64,000 nucleotides of DNA from Caldilineaceae bacterium (GTDB lineage: Bacteria > Chloroflexota > Anaerolineae > Caldilineales > Caldilineaceae). The notes below the pieces were generated by a model, which was given only the letters and a program-made list of their open reading frames with translations, made no database searches and had not been told where the DNA came from. Below are positions 1-9,403 of the stretch, in pieces. The translations under genes were made by a program, and so were the position numbers. The stretch spans positions 31,312 to 95,311 of the forward strand of contig JAPKMW010000032.1 of the NCBI GenBank assembly GCA_026645575.1, read 5' to 3'. Numbering within the stretch: the first letter of the stretch is position 1; each line of letters starts with the position of its first letter.

Positions 1-2
1 CC

Positions 3-530
3 GGCAACCGGCACAATATCGGCTTTCAGTGTGTGGAGTTATTTGCCCGCCGTCACCGCATTGACTTGAGCAAGCTACAACAGCGCACCATGATCGGCGA
101 CGGCTGGGTCGAACGCAACGGGCAGCGGCAGCGGGTGCTGCTCGCTAAGCCGCTCACCTATATGAATGCCAGCGGCCAGGCCGTGAACACCATGTTGCGC
201 TTTTACAAAATTGAACTGAGCGATCTCATCGTGATCCATGACGATATTGATCTGGCCCAGGGCAAATTACGGCTGCGATTGGGTGGTAGCTCCGGCGGCC
301 AGAATGGCATCAAGTCGATCATCGAACAGACCGGCAGCCCTGACTTTGCCCGCGCCAAAGTCGGCGTTGGTCGCCCGCCAGGGAAGATGGACCCCGCCGC
401 CTTTGTGTTACAAAATTTTACGGTAGCAGAGGAAGAGATTTTCGGCCCCCTGCGGGAAAAAGTGAGTGACGCGTTGGTTTGCTGGCTATTCGATGGCCTC
501 GAAACGGCCATGAATCGGTACAACGGCTAA
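3..530 (+). CDS. pth: Peptidyl-tRNA hydrolase, 5' end cut by the window
   Basis: Recycles peptidyl-tRNAs released from stalled ribosomes by cleaving the ester bond between peptide and tRNA; cytosolic. Reading the frame back to base 3 gives GNRHNIGF, the family's N-terminal motif around the substrate-binding Asn and catalytic His, so the true start lies upstream of the window. Further family motifs visible are [13 protein letters not shown], the catalytic-Asp segment VIHDDIDL, and [14 protein letters not shown]. The stop overlaps the next gene's start as TAATG, so pth and mfd are probably translationally coupled, a common pairing in bacteria. The visible 175 residues lack only about 10-15 N-terminal residues of a normal Pth. 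Confidence 0.96.
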   Translation, partial: GNRHNIGFQCVELFARRHRIDLSKLQQRTMIGDGWVERNGQRQRVLLAKPLTYMNASGQAVNTMLRFYKIELSDLIVIHDDIDLAQGKLRLRLGGSSGGQNGIKSIIEQTGSPDFARAKVGVGRPPGKMDPAAFVLQNFTVAEEEIFGPLREKVSDALVCWLFDGLETAMNRYNG

Positions 531-3500
531 TGAACCTATCCGGTCTTACCAAAATGCTCCAGCAGATGCCGGCTTACCGGGAGCTGGTGACAGAGATGGA
601 CAGCACGCCCCAGGCGCTGCTGGCAGCGGCGCGCCCGCTGGTTGTCGCCGGCTTGAAAAATGACCGGCCAGGTGCGCTGGTCTTGTTGACGGCGCGCAGT
701 GAGATGGCGCAACAGTTAGCCACCCAGTTGGAAACCTGGCTGCCGCCGGTGGAAGAGGGTGGCCCGCCGGTCTATATCTTTGCCGAGCCGGATTCCCTCC
801 CCTATGAACGGATTCCCTGGAGCGGCTACACACGCCAACAACGGCTGACCGCCCTCTCTGCTTTGCAAAGCCGCATCGGGGTCCGTCCTGTCGTGATAGC
901 CAGCGCTCGCGCCTTGATGCAAAAAACCTTGCCAGCGCGCGAATTGCGCATGGCGTTGCGCCCACTCAAAACGGGCGGCGTTGTTCGGCTGGAACAGATG
1001 ACGACCAACTGGGCGCAGACGGGCTACAACCCCGCCGAGACAGTGGAAGAGCCAGGCACCTTTGCTCGCCGTGGCGGCATCATTGACATTTGGCCGCCCA
1101 ACCTCACCCAACCGGTGCGCATTGACCTCTTTGGCGATGAGGTCGATAATCTGCGTTTTTTTGACCCAACTACCCAACGTTCGCTCCAACATATTCAAAG
1201 TGTAGAAATCGGGCCGGGGAGCGAAGCCTTGAGTAAATATGGCCCGGCAGCGCTGGAACGGCTGGGCATTAAGGGGGGCAACCTGAGCGCGCCCGAAAAT
1301 GTCGCCAGCACCATGCTCTCGCCGCTGCTTGACCCCAGCCTGCTGCTGGCAATTCGCGAAGAGTTGCGCTTGCAGGTGGAACATCTCAGCCAGGGTCATA
1401 GCTTCCACGGCATTGAGTGGTATCTGCCCTATTTCTATGAACAGCCATCCTCGTTGCTCGACTATCTCGATAGTGACGCGACATTGGTGGTGGATGACGC
1501 CCTCGATCTCTTCGCCACCATCAGCGAGTTAGAGGCGCAAGCCGCCACCTTGCGCGAGGAACTGTTGCGCGCCGGCGAGTTGCCCCACACCTTTGCCCCC
1601 AGCTTTTTTACCGGCGATGAACTGCGCAGCGCGTTGCAAGCCAAAAAACCACTCTTGCTCGGCTATGGTGATCTCTTTGGCAAAAGCACCAGCGCCAACA
1701 CGACCCTGGCTCGCTGTTTTGCCCCTGGCCCCCGCTATGGCGGCAAGACCAAACCGATTACGGCGGACTTGGTCAAAGCGCGCGAACAGGGCGAACTGAC
1801 CCTGCTTGTCACTCGACAGGCGGCACGCGTTCAAGAATTACTACACGAAAGCGACCTACCGGTTCATGTGCAAAGCGACCTACATCACGTCCCCAGTCAA
1901 CCAATTACGTTGGTCCAAGGAGTGATGGGCGAAGGCTTTGTGATGAAAGGCGTCGAGGTTGCCACGCAAGCACACAATCTCCATTTTCATACCGATACCG
2001 AACTCTTCGGCTGGAGCAAACCGCAGGCGCGCCATCGCACCCACAAACAGAGCCGGGTTGCGCCAGAAGTCTTTTTCTCCGATGTCAAGGCCGGCGACTA
2101 TGTGGTTCACCTGGAACATGGCATTGGCACTTACGACGGTCTGGTGACGCTCAAGTTGGATGGCGTCGCCCGTGAATATTTACAGGTAAGCTACGCCCGC
2201 AACGACAAACTCTATGTCCCCGTCCACCAGGCCGACCGCTTGAGCCGTTATGTCGGCGCTGGCGAAAAGACGCCAATGATCACGCGCCTGGGCACGGCTG
2301 ACTGGCAGACCGTGAAGGAACGTGCCAAACGGGCCGTGGCCGATATTGCCGACGATCTCCTCAAGCTCTACGCTGAGCGCGAGCTGGTGACAGGCCATGT
2401 CTATAGCCCCGACAATCCCTGGCAGGAAGAAATGGAGGCCAGCTTCCCCTATGAAGAGACGCTGGATCAGTTGCAGGCGATTGAAGCAGTCAAACATGAC
2501 ATGGAGTCAAGTCGCCCCATGGATCGGCTGATCTGTGGTGATGTCGGCTATGGCAAGACCGAAGTGGCGATCCGCGCCGCCTTCAAAGCGATTCTCGACG
2601 GCAAACAGGTTGCCATGCTGGTGCCGACTACCGTCCTGGCCCAGCAACATTACCGCACCATCAGCCAGCGCTTGAGCAAATTCCCCGTACGCGTCGAGAT
2701 GCTCAGTCGCTTCCGCACGCCAGCGCAACAAGAAAAGATTATTCGTGGGTTGCGTGAGGGCAGTATTGATTTCGTGGTCGGCACCCACCGCCTTTTGAGC
2801 GATGACATTGAGTTCAAAGACCTCAGTATGCTGGTCATTGACGAAGAACAGCGCTTTGGCGTTGCCCACAAAGAGAAGTTTAAACAACTGCGTAGCAAGG
2901 TCGATGTCCTCACCCTCAGCGCCACACCGATCCCGCGCACACTACACATGAGCCTGAGCGGCATCCGTGATATGAGTACGATCAACACGCCGCCCAAAGA
3001 ACGGCTACCGATCCACACGGTATTGTCAGAGTTTGATGAAACGTTGGTGCGTCAAGCCGTCCAACGTGAGATTGACCGCAACGGGCAAATTTTTGTGGTC
3101 AATGACAAGGTGCGCGGGCTGCAATACCTGGCGGATCGCATTCAACATCTGGTGCCGACGGCGCGCATTGTCGTCGCCCACGGCCAAATGGGCGAGCGGG
3201 AGTTGGAAGATGCCATGCTCGCCTTTTCTGAAGGCAATTATGATGTACTGGTCGCCACCACCATCATCGAAAATGGGCTGGACATTCCTAACGCCAACAC
3301 CATTCTCATCAACCGCGCCGATCACTTTGGGCTGGCCCAGCTTTATCAGTTGCGTGGGCGGGTGGGTCGCAGCGCGCAACGCGGTCACTGTTACCTGCTC
3401 TATGACAAGCACACGTCGCTCAGTTACGACGCCCGCCGCCGCCTCTCGGCCATTATGGAGAGCAGCGAAGAGCTAGGCGCCGGCTTCCGCATTGCCATGC

Positions 3501-4297
3501 GCGACTTGGAAATCCGCGGCGCCGGTGAACTGCTGGGCGCTCGGCAACATGGCAACATCGACAGCGTCGGCTTTGATCTCTACACCCGCCTCCTCGCCCA
3601 GGCGATCAACGACGCCAAGCGGAAGAAGGCGCGCTTTGAACAGGCCGTGCAGGGCGACCAGGGGACAGAAAGACAAGAAGACAAGGAGACAGGGAGACAA
3701 GAAGAGGGCGAGCAGCCAGTCACCCAGTCACCCCCTCACCTTGTCACCTTGTCACCCAGTCACCCAGTCACAGAGGTGCCAGATACGCCCTTCGACATCG
3801 AAGACCCATTAGCGCCGCCGGTGCAACTGGATCTGCCCATCGATGCCCAGTTGCCGCAGACCTATATTGCCGATGAGGGGTTGCGCTTGCAGCTTTACCG
3901 ACGCATTGCCGGCGTTACTCATCTGGAGACGCTCGATGAGATGCGCCAGGAGTTGATCGACCGCTTTGGCAAGGATGAAGAAACCGGGTCGGTGCCGGAA
4001 GAGGTGGAGAATCTGCTCTTCCAGATCAAGGTCAAGATTCTGGCGCTGAAAGCCGGCGTCGAACGCATTGGCCGCGAGTTGGATCAACTGGTGCTAAAAA
4101 GTGAAGCGTTGGAAAATATGAACCGCCCCGCCATGCAGCGGCGTATCCGGCTGGGGCTGGGGCAGATTGATGATGAGAACATCGATCCTGAACAGTCGGC
4201 CCGTGTCGCCCGCCGTGCAATCTACTTGCCCATTGACGATGAAGGCAATTGGAAGACAGCCCTGGTACGCACCTTAGAAATTATGGCCTATAGCTAA
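530..4297 (+). CDS. mfd: Transcription-repair coupling factor Mfd
   Basis: ATP-driven translocase that removes RNA polymerase stalled at DNA damage and recruits UvrA. The ATG at 530 overlaps the pth stop and is preferred over an upstream in-frame codon inside pth; product 1255 aa, within the family range. Order seen: UvrB-like N-terminal modules, RNAP-interaction segment [17 protein letters not shown] (about residue 520), Walker [12 protein letters not shown] (about 670), DEEQ box (about 769), SATPIPRTL, translocation motif region with RGRVGR, and the C-terminal TRCF domain beginning near [13 protein letters not shown]. Odd: residues about 1043-1083 (bases 3658-3780) are a low-complexity linker encoded by an intergenic-type micro-repeat palindrome, placed between the translocase and the C-terminal domain, where an insertion is likely to be tolerated. 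Confidence 0.97.
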   Translation: MNLSGLTKMLQQMPAYRELVTEMDSTPQALLAAARPLVVAGLKNDRPGALVLLTARSEMAQQLATQLETWLPPVEEGGPPVYIFAEPDSLPYERIPWSGYTRQQRLTALSALQSRIGVRPVVIASARALMQKTLPARELRMALRPLKTGGVVRLEQMTTNWAQTGYNPAETVEEPGTFARRGGIIDIWPPNLTQPVRIDLFGDEVDNLRFFDPTTQRSLQHIQSVEIGPGSEALSKYGPAALERLGIKGGNLSAPENVASTMLSPLLDPSLLLAIREELRLQVEHLSQGHSFHGIEWYLPYFYEQPSSLLDYLDSDATLVVDDALDLFATISELEAQAATLREELLRAGELPHTFAPSFFTGDELRSALQAKKPLLLGYGDLFGKSTSANTTLARCFAPGPRYGGKTKPITADLVKAREQGELTLLVTRQAARVQELLHESDLPVHVQSDLHHVPSQPITLVQGVMGEGFVMKGVEVATQAHNLHFHTDTELFGWSKPQARHRTHKQSRVAPEVFFSDVKAGDYVVHLEHGIGTYDGLVTLKLDGVAREYLQVSYARNDKLYVPVHQADRLSRYVGAGEKTPMITRLGTADWQTVKERAKRAVADIADDLLKLYAERELVTGHVYSPDNPWQEEMEASFPYEETLDQLQAIEAVKHDMESSRPMDRLICGDVGYGKTEVAIRAAFKAILDGKQVAMLVPTTVLAQQHYRTISQRLSKFPVRVEMLSRFRTPAQQEKIIRGLREGSIDFVVGTHRLLSDDIEFKDLSMLVIDEEQRFGVAHKEKFKQLRSKVDVLTLSATPIPRTLHMSLSGIRDMSTINTPPKERLPIHTVLSEFDETLVRQAVQREIDRNGQIFVVNDKVRGLQYLADRIQHLVPTARIVVAHGQMGERELEDAMLAFSEGNYDVLVATTIIENGLDIPNANTILINRADHFGLAQLYQLRGRVGRSAQRGHCYLLYDKHTSLSYDARRRLSAIMESSEELGAGFRIAMRDLEIRGAGELLGARQHGNIDSVGFDLYTRLLAQAINDAKRKKARFEQAVQGDQGTERQEDKETGRQEEGEQPVTQSPPHLVTLSPSHPVTEVPDTPFDIEDPLAPPVQLDLPIDAQLPQTYIADEGLRLQLYRRIAGVTHLETLDEMRQELIDRFGKDEETGSVPEEVENLLFQIKVKILALKAGVERIGRELDQLVLKSEALENMNRPAMQRRIRLGLGQIDDENIDPEQSARVARRAIYLPIDDEGNWKTALVRTLEIMAYS
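3658..3780 (+). repeat. Micro-repeat palindrome inside mfd
   Basis: The left arm is built from GACAAG/GACAGG words and the right arm from GTCACC/CAGTCA words, so the arms are imperfect reverse complements. The length keeps the mfd frame open. Similar GACAAGGTGAC-type words occur in intergenic DNA at 19620-19750 and 26750-26772 in this window. Confidence 0.8.
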
Positions 4298-4306
4298 CCT
4301 TCAACC

Positions 4307-4371
4307 AATTGCTGGTAGCCGTTCCGTGACCGGCGTTGGGGACGCCGGTCACGGAACGGCTACCAGCAATT
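4307..4371. repeat. 30-bp perfect palindrome after mfd
   Basis: Arms 4307-4336 and 4342-4371 are perfect reverse complements around a 5-base loop (TGGGG). There is no T-tract on either side, so it is not a classical intrinsic terminator, although it would fold strongly in RNA. It starts 10 bases after the mfd stop. Confidence 0.9.
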
Positions 4372-4377
4372 AGCTTT

Positions 4378-4430
4378 ATCCCACACTATCCCACACTATC
4401 CCACATAATCCCACAAACGCTGTGGGATAA
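4378..4430. repeat. 10-bp tandem repeat with closing hairpin
   Basis: Four consecutive copies of ATCCCACAxx (10-base period, 4379-4416) followed by TGTGGGAT, which can pair with any copy. It lies between mfd and the exported protein at 4549. Confidence 0.75.
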
Positions 4431-4548
4431 CGCTTCACCCAAGCCATCGGACGCGCTTCGGACGCGCCTTTGCTACACTGTCTGTCAGTCAACGATTTTG
4501 TAGAGAAACGGTATCCCGCGCCTCTACCCATTCAGGAAGGATTGCGCT

Positions 4549-6945
4549 ATGCGTAGTTATTTGCGTCAACTATTGGTGGTGTTGCTCTTACTACCCCAGG
4601 GAATATGGGCTGGCACGTTGCAAGCGGCGCCGCTTCAGCAAACAGCCGTGCCACTGGAAACCCCATTCGAGGTGGGGGGCGTCGATGAACCGTTAGTGGG
4701 CGAGTCGCCAAATGGGATCTATATTATGTTGGGCAGCGCCTTATACGACAAACGCTGCCCGGCTGAAGAAACGTGTGAAAAAGCGGGGAATGCCCTCTTT
4801 ACGTTACTGGTCTCTTCGGAGGATCGCAGTGAAGCCGAGATTTTTCAGATCGGCACGGCGCCCGATCAACAGGTAGCACACTTTCTCGGTTATCGCATTG
4901 AATTAGTGGCAGTTGACCCGCCGGCGCTGGAGCCGGGTGATAATATCGTCCTGGTTGACTATCGCTTGACTTTGCTCGTGCGTGAGGGCGGCGAGTCAAC
5001 ACCTACCCCGGAAGGGAAGACAGCGCCAACGACGCCACTGCCGCCCCAGGAAGAGGATGGCACAGATGTAGCGCCGATCATCGTGGATCGCTGTATCAAC
5101 TTCACCCCGTTTGATGCCGCCGCTGTGTTACAAGAGCCGGTCAATGCCGATGAACCGATTGGCAACCTGCTCTTTGGCCCGCTACCGGCAGATTATCTGG
5201 GCAACGAAACAATGCTGCAAGGGCTTTGCGGCTATGCCAGTAGCACACCAGCCGGTGAAAAAGATGCCAGCCAGACCCATATCATCACTGCTATCGATGC
5301 GGCGCACGCAGTGGCGGCGCAACATCTCACGGCGGATGTCACCTACAATACGAACGGCACCGTCCAGAGTGATTTCTTTACGTTGATGCTGCTGGCTGAA
5401 GCGATGGGTGCGGCCAACCCCAACCACGACAGCGAGGAAACCTTTAATGTCCTCTATAACTTTGCTGGTCATTTCCCGTTCTTAGAGGTGCTGCAATACG
5501 ATGCCGAGGGAGCGCCCTCCTTTCAGATCGAGGAACTTGACCCAACCGAGACCGAAGGCTATGAGGAACTCTTCTGGTTTTGGCAGACCCTGGATGAGGG
5601 GTACTTTGCACTGTTGGTTGGTCGCACCGGCTTAGAGTTTGATCTGGTGGCAGCACGGTTGGGCCAACATGTTCAAGAGAAGACAGTCCAGGGCTATGCC
5701 CGCGTGATCCTTAACAAACGGCTGGCGGCGGCGGATGATAGCCAAAGCGGCAATACGGAAAGCGGAGCAATTATTGGCTGTGATCTCTTGACGCTGGATG
5801 AGGTTGAAGGCATTTTGCAAGACGCCATCGATAGCCAAGCTGTCGCCAATGAAGAGGGGAACGGCTGTAAGTATACCTATATCGATGACGCCCAAAGCAT
5901 CGACCCGACTGATTTTAGCGGCAGCTTTGAATCAACCGGCCTTCTGGTGGGCGTTGTGCGCCCCAAAGCGGCCCAAACGTTGCTCAACGGCATGGTAGAA
6001 GAACTCTCCACGACCGGCAATGTGCAAGATGGCGACGCGCTCCAAGCGCTGCTCGATGCGTTGTATGCCGAAGAGTGGTCGAACGCCCTGGCACAGATCG
6101 CAGCGCTCGAATGGGATTCGGCCAGTTGGCAAGTTGAAGCCCTGAGCGAAGTCAGCGACGATACGTTGTTCATCACCGGTCAATCCGGCAACGGCTGGCC
6201 GCAATTCTTCCTGCTCCGCCCCAATGGTGATGGCGGGGTTTATTACATGACGGGCGTCTTGCCAATGGAGATCGACACTGTGCGCGATATGCTTGCCACA
6301 GCCGCGCAGAGCCTGACCGATGAGAACGCGCAATCGCCGGTTGGGGCAAGCGAGCCGCCGGCACAGCAAACTGCGGCCCCCCAAGCAGGCGAGTCAGATG
6401 GTGATTGCACCCTGGTGGATGCGCAAAGCATCGAAGCGATGTTGGGGGAAGCGGTCGCTGGCTATCCGGTCGCCGGTGAGCGGGGAGCAGGCTGTAAATA
6501 TATCCCCCAAGACGAAGGCAATTGGGTTGAGCCGGATGATTTCACGCCCAATTTTGAAAGCCACGGTGTACTCGCCGGTGTAATGCCGCCAGCCGGCGCT
6601 CAGTGGTTGCTCCAAGAATTGGTAGCGACACTACCGTTAGACGATGAGCCGTTGGCAACTTTACAGGGATTAGTAGAGGAGGGCCAGATCAAAGCGACCC
6701 TCCAAGAACTGGCAACGTTGGAAGGCAAAGCTGAGGAGTGGGAGATCACGGCCCTGCCCACAGTCAGTGATGACGCGATTGCAGTCCATAGCGACAGTAT
6801 GATCGATGGCTACCGGCTCACCTTTTTCTTTCGCAGCCAAGGTGATGCCGACCTGATTATGATCGCAGTGCAACTGCCGGCGGATCGCGATGTCGAAGCG
6901 ATGCAGACAGCAGCCCTTGAGGTGTTGCAACAGATCGGGGAGTAG
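4549..6945 (+). CDS. Exported protein with duplicated Cys-containing domain
   Basis: Function not recognised. Residues 1-27 are a Sec-type signal peptide with cleavage likely near QAAP. A middle domain (about 180-390) is followed by two homologous modules, about 411-600 and 620-798, each starting with Cys, carrying a second Cys in a GCKY motif some 35 residues later, then FESxGxLxGVxxPxxAQxLL and a VSDDxxxxxxS segment ahead of a beta-rich end. The two Cys suggest one disulphide per module. The two modules are joined by a Gln/Ala/Pro-rich linker, and the overall pattern resembles small DUF3558-like lipoprotein folds, but I cannot assign a family. Start ATG is 8 bases after AGGAAGG. The next gene is also an exported protein on the same strand, 59 bases downstream. 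Confidence 0.85.
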   Translation: MRSYLRQLLVVLLLLPQGIWAGTLQAAPLQQTAVPLETPFEVGGVDEPLVGESPNGIYIMLGSALYDKRCPAEETCEKAGNALFTLLVSSEDRSEAEIFQIGTAPDQQVAHFLGYRIELVAVDPPALEPGDNIVLVDYRLTLLVREGGESTPTPEGKTAPTTPLPPQEEDGTDVAPIIVDRCINFTPFDAAAVLQEPVNADEPIGNLLFGPLPADYLGNETMLQGLCGYASSTPAGEKDASQTHIITAIDAAHAVAAQHLTADVTYNTNGTVQSDFFTLMLLAEAMGAANPNHDSEETFNVLYNFAGHFPFLEVLQYDAEGAPSFQIEELDPTETEGYEELFWFWQTLDEGYFALLVGRTGLEFDLVAARLGQHVQEKTVQGYARVILNKRLAAADDSQSGNTESGAIIGCDLLTLDEVEGILQDAIDSQAVANEEGNGCKYTYIDDAQSIDPTDFSGSFESTGLLVGVVRPKAAQTLLNGMVEELSTTGNVQDGDALQALLDALYAEEWSNALAQIAALEWDSASWQVEALSEVSDDTLFITGQSGNGWPQFFLLRPNGDGGVYYMTGVLPMEIDTVRDMLATAAQSLTDENAQSPVGASEPPAQQTAAPQAGESDGDCTLVDAQSIEAMLGEAVAGYPVAGERGAGCKYIPQDEGNWVEPDDFTPNFESHGVLAGVMPPAGAQWLLQELVATLPLDDEPLATLQGLVEEGQIKATLQELATLEGKAEEWEITALPTVSDDAIAVHSDSMIDGYRLTFFFRSQGDADLIMIAVQLPADRDVEAMQTAALEVLQQIGE

Positions 6946-6960
6946 GTAGGGTATGAGCTG

Positions 6961-6980
6961 CCTTGAACTAAAGTTCAAGG
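6961..6980. promoter_or_regulatory. Perfect palindrome between two exported-protein genes
   Basis: CCTTGAACT and AGTTCAAGG are perfect inverted copies separated by AA. It sits 15 bases after one stop and 24 bases before the next start. It could be an operator or a short RNA hairpin; no T-tract follows. Confidence 0.5.
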
Positions 6981-7004
6981 CCCAAACCTTTCGGAGGGAA
7001 ACGT

Positions 7005-7421
7005 ATGTCAGGACAACGGTTGTGGGTCGCTGCGCTATTGCTGTTCTTGCTTGGCGCAAGTAGTGGCTGTCAAAGCTCCTTGGTGACGCCTCTTACGACC
7101 TGGTTAGATTCATCACGCACGGCTGGCTATGGCGAAAAGGTCTTCTATTTTCCGGATCAACCCATCGCCTTTCCTGATTTTACTTTGACCTATCAGGGCG
7201 AAAGGCATGTAACGTCGGACAAGTACCCGCGCGGTTTTGATTACTTGGATTTCCAGGTGGTGCAGGGCGACGAAAGCCAGATCGTCGCCTGGAGCAGCGG
7301 CGCCGGCGACATCGGTCCCAGTTATTTTACCATTGCCGGCCAGCAATACAAACTGGAATTGGCCTATTCAGACGAACTGGGACGCCTGGCCGCTGGCGAG
7401 TTGGTAATCTGGCGCGAGTAA
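7005..7421 (+). CDS. Small lipoprotein of unknown function
   Basis: 138 aa with a lipoprotein signal peptide: a basic start, a Leu-rich hydrophobic core and the lipobox SSGC at residues 19-22. The mature part is short and beta-rich (FPDFTLTYQGERHV, YLDFQVV, ITFSWSSG-like strands), giving the impression of a compact beta-sandwich; no catalytic motif is visible. The GGAGGG ribosome site lies 6-7 bases before the ATG. It follows the larger exported protein closely and may be co-transcribed with it. Family not recognised. Confidence 0.8.
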   Translation: MSGQRLWVAALLLFLLGASSGCQSSLVTPLTTWLDSSRTAGYGEKVFYFPDQPIAFPDFTLTYQGERHVTSDKYPRGFDYLDFQVVQGDESQIVAWSSGAGDIGPSYFTIAGQQYKLELAYSDELGRLAAGELVIWRE

Positions 7422-7430
7422 CCGTAGGTA

Positions 7431-7751
7431 CTAATGGGGCGACAGCAAGCGCAAGCCGATAATACCGACCAGAATGAGAAGAATGCAGGCGAGCCGACCG
7501 AAGTCACGCGGCTCGCCAAAGAGGACGATACCCATGATGACAGTGCCCATAGCGCCGATTCCTGTCCAGATGGCGTAGGCGGTGCCAATGGGCAAGGTTC
7601 GCAGCGCCAGGGATAAAAAGTAAAAACTGACCACCATGCCGCCAACGGTCAACAAACTGGGGTATAGCTTCGTCCACCCTTCGGTATATTTCAAGCCGAT
7701 CGCCCAAACAACTTCTAACAGCCCAGCGATGATCAAATAGAGCCATGCCAT
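7431..7751 (-). CDS. gdx: Gdx/SugE-type guanidinium exporter (SMR family)
   Basis: 106 aa with four transmembrane helices, the size and layout of small multidrug resistance proteins. The first helix carries [16 protein letters not shown], with the membrane-embedded Glu and the WAxxLKYT pattern of the Gdx (SugE) subfamily, and helix 3 has [17 protein letters not shown]. Gdx proteins work as dual-topology dimers exchanging guanidinium for protons in the inner membrane. Start ATG is preceded by AAAGGA. I looked for guanidine riboswitches in the 120 bases upstream and saw none. Convergent with the lipoprotein gene, with 9 bases between the two stops. Confidence 0.92.
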   Translation of the reverse strand: MAWLYLIIAGLLEVVWAIGLKYTEGWTKLYPSLLTVGGMVVSFYFLSLALRTLPIGTAYAIWTGIGAMGTVIMGIVLFGEPRDFGRLACILLILVGIIGLRLLSPH

Positions 7752-7874
7752 CGTTTTCGTCCTTTCGCCCCCGGTACACAGTCAGGAATAAACTAATACC
7801 AATAACCACAGTATAAAGTAACGTGCGCGTAAATTCTCGTAAGAAAATGAGCCGTTTAAGGGAGAAGCAGCCAC

Positions 7875-8783
7875 TTAGGCGTGCAACAAGCTTTCAACAT
7901 GTTGGCGTAAACCGTCCATGATTGGTGTCGCCGGTACGTATAACCCGTGGTTACGCAGCTTGCTCAGGTCATAGATCCGGTGACAGGCGAAGGAGTAGCG
8001 GTCGGGGTGTGCGGCCAGGAAGGCGCTGACGGACACCTCTTCAATCTGGGCTTTAACGCCCAGCACCTCGGCAATGATTTCGTAATAGCGGCGCGATTCA
8101 ATGATATCCGGCCCGGCGGTGAGGTAGATTTGTTGATGGCAAAGTGAATTGCCGGCGCAACTGAGGATGGTCTGTGCCAGATCGGCGGCGAAGATCGGTT
8201 GTTGGAGAAAATGGCCGCCGCCAATGAGTTGCAAGGGTTCGCCGCGGCGCAATTTGGCGATTAGATCCGGGTCGCGCCCATGATTGGGGAGACAGCCCAG
8301 CAGCGATCCCGGCCCGTAGATGTGACAGGGGCGCAAAATCGTCCAGCGCATGTTGCCGGTGTCCCCCTCTTGGAAGACCAATTCACACTGGCGCTTCTTG
8401 CCGCCATAACCATCAGCCAGGTAGTGGTCGGTTTCCTCACTTTGAGGAAAGTGGCGGCACGCCGGGTCATAGACAAAATCGGTCGAGATAAAGACCAGGT
8501 GGCCCGCCCGCTCACGAAACAGGGCAATGTCCTGCTGGGCATCGCTGACCTCATAGCCGATGCAATCGACCACCAGATCCCACTGACAATCTACTTGCGC
8601 CAGGGCGCTGCGCAGCGCGTTGTCATCACGCCGGTCAGCGATGATCGGCGTGACGCCGGAGACGATTGCCCGCTGACCACGGGTAACAGCCCAAACTTGA
8701 TGACCAGCCGCCAGCGCTGTGTGTGCCAACGTGCCGCTGACAAAACCGCTGCCGCCGAGTAAGAGGATTCGTAAATTACCCAC
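7875..8783 (-). CDS. NAD(P)-dependent epimerase/dehydratase-like protein
   Basis: Extended short-chain dehydrogenase type Rossmann enzyme, 302 aa from the GTG at 8783, which has GGAGGG ten bases upstream; a longer frame would extend into the preceding gene. N-terminal nucleotide site LLLGGSGFVSGTL is GxxGxxG-like. The DCIGYEVSD and VFISTDFVYDP segments and the following sugar-binding-type part resemble nucleotide-sugar epimerase relatives, but the YxxxK dyad is not obvious (the nearest candidate is YGGKK), so catalysis is uncertain. The start lies within the last codons of the DinB-like gene (8-base overlap), so the two form an operon. Confidence 0.85.
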   Translation of the reverse strand: MGNLRILLLGGSGFVSGTLAHTALAAGHQVWAVTRGQRAIVSGVTPIIADRRDDNALRSALAQVDCQWDLVVDCIGYEVSDAQQDIALFRERAGHLVFISTDFVYDPACRHFPQSEETDHYLADGYGGKKRQCELVFQEGDTGNMRWTILRPCHIYGPGSLLGCLPNHGRDPDLIAKLRRGEPLQLIGGGHFLQQPIFAADLAQTILSCAGNSLCHQQIYLTAGPDIIESRRYYEIIAEVLGVKAQIEEVSVSAFLAAHPDRYSFACHRIYDLSKLRNHGLYVPATPIMDGLRQHVESLLHA

Positions 8784-9255
8784 GTTGTTCTTCCCTCCAC
8801 AATTTTTCTTCCCACAATTGACGGGCCAATTGCATGTGACCAACATGCACAGCGACATGTTCGAGCGCATGAAGCAGACACCAGGCAACTGTATAGTGCT
8901 GCCCATCCCCACGCGGCGAGATGCGTTGCTCTTCCAAATGGGCCAGGGTTAGTTGCGCTACGGCCTGCTGCGAATCGGCTAACGCGTGCGCCAACCGGGC
9001 CTTGAGGTCATCCGCCGTCACGCCGACGGTCTGAAACTCGGTATCACGGATACGTGTGGTCGCGCCACGAATGACCACATCGCCAATCCAGAACATCTCC
9101 GAGCCGGCGACATGGGCGGCGAGAATAGCCAGGGAATTGATCGCCGGTCCCAGCGACCAATCGAGCGCTGCCGGCGGCAACCCAGTGAGCGCTTTGTCCA
9201 TTTCCGTGTGCAACATGGTCAGCCGCTCGAGGTAATCAACAAAAAAAGGTGACAT
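8776..9255 (-). CDS. DinB-superfamily protein (DUF664-like)
   Basis: 159 aa four-helix-bundle protein of the DinB/YfiT type. The three metal-ligand histidines expected in the family are visible as HVAGSE (about residue 48) and HALEHVAVHVGHM (about 129-141). Members include metal-dependent thiol transferases and many uncharacterised proteins; substrate cannot be told here. GGAGGAG precedes the ATG by a few bases. First gene of a two-gene operon with the epimerase-like protein. Confidence 0.88.
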   Translation of the reverse strand: MSPFFVDYLERLTMLHTEMDKALTGLPPAALDWSLGPAINSLAILAAHVAGSEMFWIGDVVIRGATTRIRDTEFQTVGVTADDLKARLAHALADSQQAVAQLTLAHLEEQRISPRGDGQHYTVAWCLLHALEHVAVHVGHMQLARQLWEEKLWREEQRG

Positions 9256-9277
9256 GGCTCCTCCAGTCGATGTTATT

Positions 9278-9320
9278 ATAACGCCTCATTCGCACCGTGG
9301 GCGTGCGAATGAGGCGTTAT
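9278..9320. repeat. 18-bp palindrome upstream of the DinB-like gene
   Basis: Arms 9278-9295 and 9303-9320 are perfect inverted copies around a 7-base loop. It lies between two minus-strand genes, 23 bases before the DinB-like start, and has no T-tract. Confidence 0.85.
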
Positions 9321-9328
9321 GGGTGCGA

Positions 9329-9365
9329 AAACAAAACCGGCGCCAGGGTTGGCCCAGCGCCGGTT
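9329..9365 (-). terminator. Intrinsic terminator of the beta-propeller gene
   Basis: On the minus strand, AACCGGCGC pairs with GCGCCGGTT around a 13-base loop and is followed by TTGTTTT, a standard intrinsic terminator about 40 bases after the stop of the gene at 9404-11263. Confidence 0.8.
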
Positions 9366-9403
9366 GGCTCACTACTCAAGGGACTGTGCAGAAACCGCGA
9401 TGG

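Noticed and set aside
7752..7870. Guanidine riboswitch (ykkC, mini-ykkC or guanidine-III) before the Gdx gene
   Set aside because: The ACGA and CCGGG words present do not form the conserved stems or pseudoknot; no credible fold.
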